From Lepidurus packardi (taxonomy: Eukaryota; Arthropoda; Branchiopoda; Notostraca; Triopsidae): a DNA stretch of 64,000 nucleotides. Positions 58,101 to 64,000 of this stretch are shown piece by piece (the first letter of the stretch is position 1; the number at the start of each line of letters is the position of its first letter). The stretch spans positions 9,072,565 to 9,136,564 of the forward strand of contig JAKZAN010000001.1 in assembly GCA_023053545.1 (NCBI GenBank), in the 5' to 3' direction. Both the position numbers and the translations under genes were made by a program. Below the pieces are notes generated by a model, which searched no databases, was not told the origin of the DNA, and was given only the letters and a program-made list of their open reading frames with translations.

Positions 58101-61100
58101 GTTCTGAAGCCGATACTTTAGCGCAGTAATTTTGGGGGGCATCTACAGAAGCTTGGAAATGTGTTAAACAGAAATATAGTGGGACATAATTTCGGAAGCA
58201 TTGGAGAGGAGCGGAATAGCAAAGCCTTAGGTTAAGCCTTGTTCAGATTAGACTTTCGCCAGCTGGGCCCTGGATTTCTCTCTCTTACAGAATTCCTCTC
58301 AGGCTACGGCTGGGCTCATCCATTACTGGTTCTTTATAGCTATATCTACGGTTATACCTGCAAGCTCTTACTATAGCTAGAGGCCTCGTTGAACTTTTTT
58401 TTTTATCAAAGTCGCTGTGTCTTGGTTGTAATCCGTAACAAAAGACCATCATCATTACCACTGGGGGACTATAGGACCTTCGGATCGCTCTCATAGATAA
58501 ATAGCTTAGAAAGTTTGATGGGTATATATAGGTCAGTTGTGAATTGTTATACGGTGCATTTTATATATGTGTGCTCCTTAGGGGGTCCCGAAAGGCTTGC
58601 CCAAAGGAAAGAAAGCGGCAAGTCGATTTTATGTCTTGCAGCGCGTCCTGACACCCGGGTGAGATTGTCACCTTGTCCTCTTATAAACTATTTAGATTTA
58701 TATACTACTTGGGTTTACTACCTGAGTTGATCGCGGCCCAAAATTAGTCATTATCTACCAAGAATTGTCTGCAGTTCAAATTCGGGACAGTAGGCCCATA
58801 AATTACCGGTTTATCCGTTGCCGATAGTCCCAGTACCTCGAAGTAATGACCCCTACCCCTTTCTTACCTGGTTGTCAGCTTCCTCTTAACTGTTTCTACC
58901 TGCTTTTTGTTCGAAATATTAATACAAGCTTCAAATTGTCATAGGGTTGACTGTTTTACTGGTACTATTATCAACTGACCTTTCTTACCATCAAATCCAG
59001 CTTGCCTTATAGCAGAACTGTTTCGAAAGAATGGCAGAAATTCCTAGTCAGTCAAATAAACATGGGTGGATTATCTCGATTTTCTCTTAATCTTTATACC
59101 GATTTCTACTCAGAAAGTGTTTTAGATGTGGGGAGTAGTAAGTCCGCAGAAGTTTTCGAGTACGCGGCAGAATCACCGTAGGTTATTCTTATTTCACCCG
59201 TAATTCCACTGCAGGCTTACTTGCATTGGGAAGTACTAGTTAATTTAGCAAGAAATTTAAGGGCCGTTCCATAGAAGTAGGATTGCCAGTCTTTTCTCTC
59301 ATCCATATAAATGACAAGCTCACGTGAGAAAAATTGTTGCCTTTTTTTGTAGGCAAGGGCAAAAAACTTAATTTGTGCTATCCCGCAGAAATATAGCATG
59401 TTTGGTCGGGGTTACGTAATTTCAGTCCACTAGCGTGGCTCTTGGACAAGGTCTTGCCGTTACGGGATCACAAGCCTCGACTCAAGTCCGGGTTGTCTGT
59501 CGACTGTAGCTAATGAGGCTCTTGCCAGGCTCCTCGCATGAGTCGCCACGGAAGAAAATTGATCTTAACGTGACAAAAACGTCTTGTACGCCTTACATCA
59601 TGCCCAAGTTTTTTCTTAACTCATACCTTTTTTAAAAGAAAAGTCCAAACCTCGACCAAAAATAAGAAAAGAACTTCCTAAGGATTTAGGCTTTGCATGA
59701 TTAATAATCTAAATAGTTGGCATTGTTAATTACTGGCAGAGTAATTTGATTAGCAGGATGCTTGGGTCCCCCGTTTTGAAAAGTTTTGTATGAAAGGGGT
59801 TTATAAATGCTTCTAGCAAAACGGAGTTGAAAGAAATCCCGGAGAGGGAAGTAGAAATAGGACTCGCGCTATGCGAATTAGAACTGTTGCCTGGGTAACC
59901 TTCCCAGGTTTGGGGTTCCATATTTATACTGAACTTTCCAAACTTTCATTTCTCGACATGCGCCAGTTTTTATATTTATTATTATTTTTTAATGTCAGGG
60001 CTTCCTCACATAAGGGAAACTCATTAGACTTATTATGATCAATTCACAGTAATAATTCCGTCTATTGGTCATCGCTGGTAAATGGCGTGGGATTCCATTG
60101 GATCTTTTAAATTTGAAGGGACTGGAATCCAGCTGCTAGGGATTGACATTTCCAATTTTAAGTTGGGAAATTGACCGCGGGAGTATTGGAAGAAAGTATT
60201 GGTCTAAAATGAGGAACCAACAGAAAAACAGTAGAGGGTTCGGGGGTTGTGGGGCTGAAAATGTGTGGAAAGGCTTACCTGCCAATCTGAGGGCGGACAT
60301 CCGTTGAAATTCAGGTTCTTGGAGCCATTTCCACATACGGCGGAAGGTTTCCCTTCCGGACTTGAGCTTGGACCAGGGCTTAGGATTGCGTAGGAGATCC
60401 GACAAAGTGCCTTGTGATCGGCATAAAACGCGTTGGGCGAAAATAGCTTGAGGAATGCTGTACCGTTTCAATTCGGCGCTAATCCGCTGAGCCAGTTCCT
60501 TGGTGTTAATCTCCTCGCCGTCGTTCGTCGCCCCGGAGCTGGAATGCCCGCCATGGGACCCCGTCGAGGAGGTGGAGGAGACGGGAGAAGGCTTGGTGGT
60601 CGCCGTCGATTGGGACAAGACGCCTGGTGTTCCGCCCGCGGAAACGGTAGTAAGGAGGCCGCCGGAGGGGTGATTGTGTTGTAAGAGGTGATGGTGCTGG
60701 TGATGGTGTGGAGGGGTTCCGCAGTGTTGTTGTTGCTGATGTTGCTGGTGTAAATGGCCGCTCAGGTTGAGGGTGGACATGTTATTCATGGAGGTGGATA
60801 AGGACACCATCATTTCGCGGGTCATCGCCGGGACCGAATCGGGTGGCGACGGCGGGGACGCGGATAATAGGTCCCGGCCGCTGCCCATCGGATCGGTGGG
60901 TGAAACCGTATGAGGAGAAACGGCGTGCGGACTGAGAGGACCTAAACCATTAAGCGAGCTGAGGACCCCGCCGGTCGAACTTAAGGAGGCGACGACATTG
61001 TAGCCTGAGACCAGACTGTGATGCGAGGGAGGAGAATGGAGAGACCCAGATTGCGGACTTAAGTTGGGACTTTGGGGTTGGATCAGGCAGCCGTTGTTGG

Positions 61101-62958
61101 AGGGAGCCCGGACGGGGGTGTAATCGTATCCTGTAGGTGACAAGGACTTGGAAGGGGAATGAAGGCCGTTGTGGCTGTAAGCAGACGGGGATAGCGGTGA
61201 AGTGGACTGTAAATTACTAGATACAGCCAAGTTGGTATGTTGTCCATAGTGTGAAGAAGGAGGTGGTGGCGAAATGGCCATCGGGGGTAGTTTGTCGTAC
61301 GAGTAGGGTGAACCGTGGCTGTGCATCATCCCCAGGCCGAGCTGACCCAATTGACCGAGTTGAGGCGGGAGTTGGGAAGTTAACTGGTTTTGCATGACGG
61401 TAAAGGACCCGGAGACGTTTCCACCCCCACCCCCACCATGCTGATGCAGGTGGTGTTGATGCTGAGGGACATGGTTATTGGCGTGGTGATGCTGATTGTG
61501 AGGATGCATGTGTTGATGGGCCGCCGCATGGTGGTGGTGATGGTGATGATGATGGTGGCTGTACACAAACTTATCTGAAACGGTAGAGATGGGAGGTAGT
61601 GGTTGCAGGGGGGTTAAGGTAGCGTACGAAGAATTTCCGTAGCCTTGAGGCGACATTCTACCGTTGACCGACAGCGACTGCAAAGTCTGGTAGTTGGGTT
61701 CGTGGATGCTTCGGTAATCACTCGCGTCCAACATGGCTAAGCTGGAAACTCGTGAGGGTGACAGTTCGCCAGGACTCAGCAAGCCAGATTCGGCTGATCC
61801 TAACGGCGATTCGTGATCGCCGTCCTGCGCGACGCTTACCGAGAGGGGTTCGTTTAAGGGTATATGTGGATCAGAATCGTCCGGATCGTCCGGGTGATGG
61901 TGGTGACCTAACTCGTTATGGTCGTCAACCGTATGCTGATCCGGTAAATCCGAGTCCTCGTCCTGATCCGCTAATATTTCGCCTTTGATATTCACGCGGT
62001 GGTGCACGATTGGCCGGTGTTGCACTAAACGTAAATCCTGTGGGTCACTGTCATGCTTAAAGTCTTCTACTGTCCCGTTAAGCTCAGAGCCTTTGAGGTG
62101 ATCGTCGGATTGATCGTCGGATTCTCCAAATATTCCAATTCTGCTTGCGTTTCGTTCGTCTTGGCTATTTACTACGTGATGTAACCGTAGTGCACGATGA
62201 TGGTGGTGCACGTAATGCGTAACATTGTTGTCCTCGCGATGGTGCGTAGAAGTAGGTCCTTGCGAAGGGTAGTCGAGACCGGGACTAGAGTAAACGCGAC
62301 TAGAACGTTGCAGGTTGTCCTGGTGATGTTGGTGATGATGCAAAGCTTCGGCACTGCTGGCCTGCTGCTGCTGCTCGTCGACCAAGTCCTGACACACACT
62401 GTCTGTTTCACCTGCTTCTGCTCCCATCACACCAACGTGCAATGACTCCGCCCTTTCTCGCAACAACCGAACGTTGAGGTCAGCCACCAGCATCACCTCG
62501 GCTCGGGACGCCTCGATCGGGTGGTGATGGTGGTTATGACGGTGGGGGGTATGATGGTACAAGACCCGACTTTCGTCATAGGCATTATTCGAGCTTGGCG
62601 AACCCAAGCGTTCCTCCTCCCCGTCCCCACCACCTAAGAGATCGTCGTCGCGCGCGTCGTGTTCCCCAGCGTCTTCGGAACCGCAGCGCAGGTCCTCCGG
62701 GCCCAGGCCTGAACTTGCAAGGTGGAGCGACAGGGGTGACTCTGCCGGAGGGGAATTCAAACTCATTTCGCCCGGCGAACCTGGCTTTACGGCCACCGAA
62801 GGTGACGTAGCTTGCGCATGCGCGTTTCCCAATTCACGATTCCGCTCCCGTTCTCCACTTTGTTCGTTATCCGTACGAGCACGCCTCGGCAATGGCGTCC
62901 GACTCGGTAGAGAAGATTTGTTGTACCGCGATGAACTATGCATGGATCTATGCTCCAT
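36238..62958 (-). CDS. onecut: Onecut (CUT plus homeodomain) transcription factor
   Basis: Nuclear DNA-binding regulator of the HNF6 class; in animals it acts in neurons and sensory cells. Four coding exons in phase: 60279-62958, 37464-37576, 36478-36578, 36238-36400; 1,018 residues. Exon 1 holds a long low-complexity N-terminus (His, Ser, Pro, Gln), including SHHHHHHHHHH around residues 465-475, and ends with the CUT domain at ~815-893 (KELAQRISAELKRYSIPQAI ... EPEFQRMSALRLA). Exon 2 starts APCKRKEE and KKPRLVFTDLQRRTLQAIFK; exon 3 gives ETKRPSKEMQ and VGNFFMNARR, with the Phe48/Met50 pair that marks ONECUT homeodomains; exon 4 completes RRSMDKWKDE and ends NLGSPDSL. An in-frame TAA three codons before the ATG fixes the start. 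Intron 1 is 22.7 kb and may hold cassette exons. Confidence 0.95.
38636..38738 (-). CDS. Candidate exon X4 in onecut intron 1
   Basis: 103 bp. Acceptor TTTCTCTGTCCTTTTGCAG has a strong pyrimidine tract and the donor is CTT|GTGAGT. In the chain's frame it reads GHKGTGRMAGPSSGPASGR, then MSRTSKPSIPTPTA, a basic Ser/Pro-rich stretch. It leaves in phase 2, so joining it to the homeodomain exon would shift the frame and reach a stop at the end of that exon. It may therefore end in another exon not found, or make a form without homeodomain. Confidence 0.45.
39060..39128 (-). CDS. Candidate cassette exon X3 (poly-Gln) in onecut intron 1
   Basis: 69 bp, a multiple of three with phase 1 on both sides. 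Acceptor TTTATGTAG and donor CAGC|GTAAGC are good. Reads VGGQQVYAGDV followed by 12 Gln codons. It can be inserted between onecut exons 1 and 2 without breaking the frame, and it joins X2 and X4 in frame. The CAA/CAG run could instead be a plain trinucleotide repeat, but the two fitting splice sites argue for an exon. Confidence 0.5.
41190..41947. repeat. ~760-bp terminal-inverted-repeat element, copy B (onecut intron)
   Basis: Ends AGCCGCGTTCGTTTTG and CAAAACGAACGCGGCT, a clean 16-bp inverted pair. The body matches 11637-12311 in reverse orientation, with shared blocks such as GGCAATCAACG, CACGAGCGTAAG and GAAATCCATACTCGAAAAAC. No transposase frame. Better ends than copy A. Confidence 0.85.
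43155..43180. repeat. Poly-T run of about 26
   Basis: Uninterrupted T run (poly-A on the minus strand). No LINE or SINE body is visible next to it, so it is called only as a homopolymer. Confidence 0.8.
44393..44582 (-). CDS. Candidate cassette exon X2 in onecut intron 1
   Basis: 190 bp, 63 codons plus one base. Donor CTAG|GTCAGT is strong. The acceptor is best placed after CCCTCCCCTTCAAAAAG; other AG choices near 44547 keep the same frame. Reads LQPLNIAPGDQQCQRR, then DGHFLSPRTPEPKTLQQ, then SRVSSRNAPQALVTVQL. Low-complexity, Ser/Pro/Gln-rich linker style with possible SP/TP phosphorylation sites. In phase with X1 and X3. Confidence 0.5.
45114..45519. repeat. ~410-bp terminal-inverted-repeat element, copy C
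   Basis: Left end CTTTTAAGGCCACGGTGTA; right end ...TACATTGTGGCCTTAAAAG; inverted repeats of about 20 bp. AT-rich body without open frame, containing AGTTGATAATTTTTGTC and AGATGGCACTGATGTCA, which recur in copy D. MITE-like. Confidence 0.78.
48500..48760. other. GC-rich patch inside onecut intron 1
   Basis: About 260 bp, clearly richer in G+C and CpG than the surrounding AT-rich intron, with an E-box (TCACGTGC). No splice-bounded coding segment was found on the minus strand. A long plus-strand frame is likely a by-product of few stop codons. Could be an internal promoter or enhancer; inference only. Confidence 0.35.
51741..51880 (-). CDS. Candidate cassette exon X1 in onecut intron 1
   Basis: 140 bp. 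Minus-strand acceptor CCTGAG and donor GAA|GTAAAG. In the frame that accepts one base from the previous exon it reads KLLGQHVDGDDEDVIKAAIE, then DAGWHRAQKISQQLNPRATA and AIIHTE, with no stop. Composition looks coding: mixed charge, Trp, and little AT bias. Its incoming phase (1) equals the outgoing phase of onecut exon 1, and its outgoing phase (0) equals the incoming phase of X2. No family recognised. The acceptor has a weak pyrimidine tract. It could also belong to a nested gene. Confidence 0.45.
52334..52395. repeat. 32-bp tandem duplication
   Basis: Two head-to-tail copies of ATTCAGTTTATTTTTCAAAC...TTAATGACAC, identical over 30 bp. The second copy overlaps the left end of copy D. Confidence 0.85.
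52385..52817. repeat. ~430-bp terminal-inverted-repeat element, copy D
   Basis: Reverse-orientation, diverged relative of 45114-45519. Ends CTTAATGACACGATCTAC and ...GTATATGGTGGCCTTAAG. Shared interior blocks include ATGGCACTGATGACA-like and CCTCCCATGGGTTACTGTC. No open frame. Confidence 0.72.
56693..56887 (-). pseudogene. Decayed pogo/Tigger-like transposase N-terminus (HTH)
   Basis: On the minus strand an ATG at 56887 starts MDEQEVSLI; one base out of frame, the sequence goes on as KDELRLIETYDNSNL, then REAAVKLGIPQSSIKIVENR and a stop at 56693-56695. REAA-x-KLGIPQSSI fits the psq/CENP-B-type helix-turn-helix at the start of pogo-family transposases. The frameshift and the early stop mean it is a dead fragment. 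No DDE catalytic part was found to its left. Confidence 0.55.
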
Positions 62959-64000
62959 CCTGGCTTACTTAACATACCGTCCTTTTTTGGGATAAATTAA
63001 TCACACTAAAGCAATAACATTCTAGAAGAGGTAAATCGATACTAAAGTTAGTAATGCCACTGAAATGAACTATAATGACTAAAGAATTTCACTGTTAGGA
63101 ATGAATGTTAGATATTTTCATTGTTGGACTGATTGGAAGAATTTTACTGGCCGACTTTGACTAGAAGCTGGTTCATTTTGAGCGTTACTTTCCATGTCAC
63201 AGCAATGGATTTTTTTCCTTATTTTTTTTCTTTGCACTGGCACTATTCTGTTTGGGTAAACTTGGGCGAAGGAATGTATTGGCAGAAAAGGAATCAATAT
63301 TTTCTTACGTTCCACGGCCGCATGGTTTCGCAGGCCAGAATTTTGGGGTTTGAACTACCATACACCTTCTACGTAGGGCGAGAGAGAGAGAGAAAGCGCG
63401 AGAGTGAGGTGCGGGAGGTTTCGATCAGCAAGCCACTAGGTCATTGTTAAACCAGTTCGATTGTTCGATCGCCGGGGTGAAGCTGCTGTGCTGCCTGGCT
63501 AGGCTCGGTTCGGCTCGGCTCGCGTTGCCTTCGCCTGGTGGTCGTTGAGGTCGCGTTATCGTAGAAAATGAAGCGATGCACACACGCTGACTGCTACGTT
63601 TCGGCGCATGGCAAAATCAGACCCTCAACCTTCTGCTTCTTCTTCCTCTCTCCCCTCTTTTCTTTTGCTTGTCTGTTACACCTCTTTTTCCTTGCTAGAG
63701 TGTGCAGTATGTGTCGGTCCCAGAGTTTTCTTCATACATTTGTATTGCTTTAATTCCTATGTTATGAACCCACGCTCCCCTATAGACACGTCCAAATACC
63801 GCCTTCCGAACCGTCACACAACTTTAAGTTTTGCTATTTTTTTACTCATATTGAGTAACACTGAGACGAATTCATGGCTATTTTAGCCCTATAATGTTTT
63901 AATTAAAAGCTTTGAAAGTTCTAATCCCACAAGCGTGGCAAGAAGTCGCAATCGTCGCACGTTTTGAAAGAACTTTGGGACATTGGATGTGACTAACACG
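62959..64000. promoter_or_regulatory. onecut: Upstream region of onecut
   Basis: Should hold the 5' UTR and promoter of onecut (minus strand). Visible: a (GA)7 run at 63380-63393 with further GCGAGAG near it, fitting GAGA-factor sites, and a GC-rich patch with repeated CTCGGTTCGGCTCGG at about 63500. No TATA box is evident. No gene is supported on the plus strand here. Confidence 0.5.
63380..63393. promoter_or_regulatory. GAGA repeat about 420 bp upstream of onecut ATG
   Basis: GAGAGAGAGAGAGA; in insects such runs bind GAGA factor/Pipsqueak at developmental promoters. Position fits a promoter-proximal element; binding is inference. Confidence 0.5.

Larger units (their letters stand above)
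37577..60278 (-). other. onecut: Intron 1 of onecut (22.7 kb)
   Basis: Donor CAG|GTAAGC at 60278 and acceptor TTTTTTAG at 37577. It separates the CUT exon from the homeodomain exon. It contains four candidate short exons on the same strand (38636-38738, 39060-39128, 44393-44582, 51741-51880), at least four repeat or transposon copies, a poly-T run and a GC-rich patch. The remaining stretches, about 39200-41100, 42300-44300, 45600-48400, 48800-51600 and 53000-60200, hold nothing I can support. Confidence 0.85.

Noticed and set aside
1-64000. CRISPR arrays, operons and ribosome binding sites
   Set aside because: The window is intron-rich eukaryotic DNA; no regularly spaced direct repeats of that type.

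Overview
This window is eukaryotic nuclear DNA, most likely from an arthropod. It is AT-rich, has many short GT-AG introns, and carries an arthropod-type apolipophorin gene and a onecut homeobox gene. I could not narrow the species further. Gene models were built by eye from splice signals and codon phase, and homology calls rest on recognised sequence patterns, with no database search.

Layout, left to right. At the left edge (1-294, minus) is the 5' end of a radical-SAM gene, RSAD1/HemW-like. Most of the first 20 kb (600-20243, minus) is one apolipophorin precursor gene: 68 coding exons in continuous phase, about 4,250 residues, with a signal peptide, vitellogenin-type N-terminal lipid-transfer domain, furin-like site near residue 720, a VWD domain and a VWA-like C-terminal part. 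Three of its introns hold repeats: two copies of a foldback element and one ~680-bp inverted-repeat element. Head to head with it is INTS5 (20938-24767, plus, nine exons, 970 residues), a subunit of the Integrator complex. Then comes an unrecognised secreted or membrane-anchored Tyr/Ser/Pro-rich protein with a TATA promoter (26316-27813, plus), facing tail-to-tail an R3HDM4-like gene (28171-29386, minus).

A whole-looking Ty3/gypsy LTR retrotransposon (29697-34419, minus) sits inside one unit of a 194-bp tandem repeat. Its two LTRs look identical, so it is recent.

The right-hand 27 kb is onecut (36238-62958, minus): a huge first exon with a His-rich N-terminal region and the CUT domain, a 22.7-kb intron, and three short exons carrying the homeodomain. 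That intron holds several decayed mobile elements and, of most interest, a chain of short open segments with good splice sites. Their phases fit exactly between the CUT exon and the homeodomain exon. They may be cassette exons that lengthen the CUT-homeodomain spacer, or part of a nested gene.

The genes are functionally unrelated neighbours (lipid transport, RNA processing, structural protein, transcription factor). What links them is arrangement: two shared flanks (divergent apolipophorin/INTS5, convergent unknown/R3HDM4) and repeat families that recur in the introns of apolipophorin and onecut.
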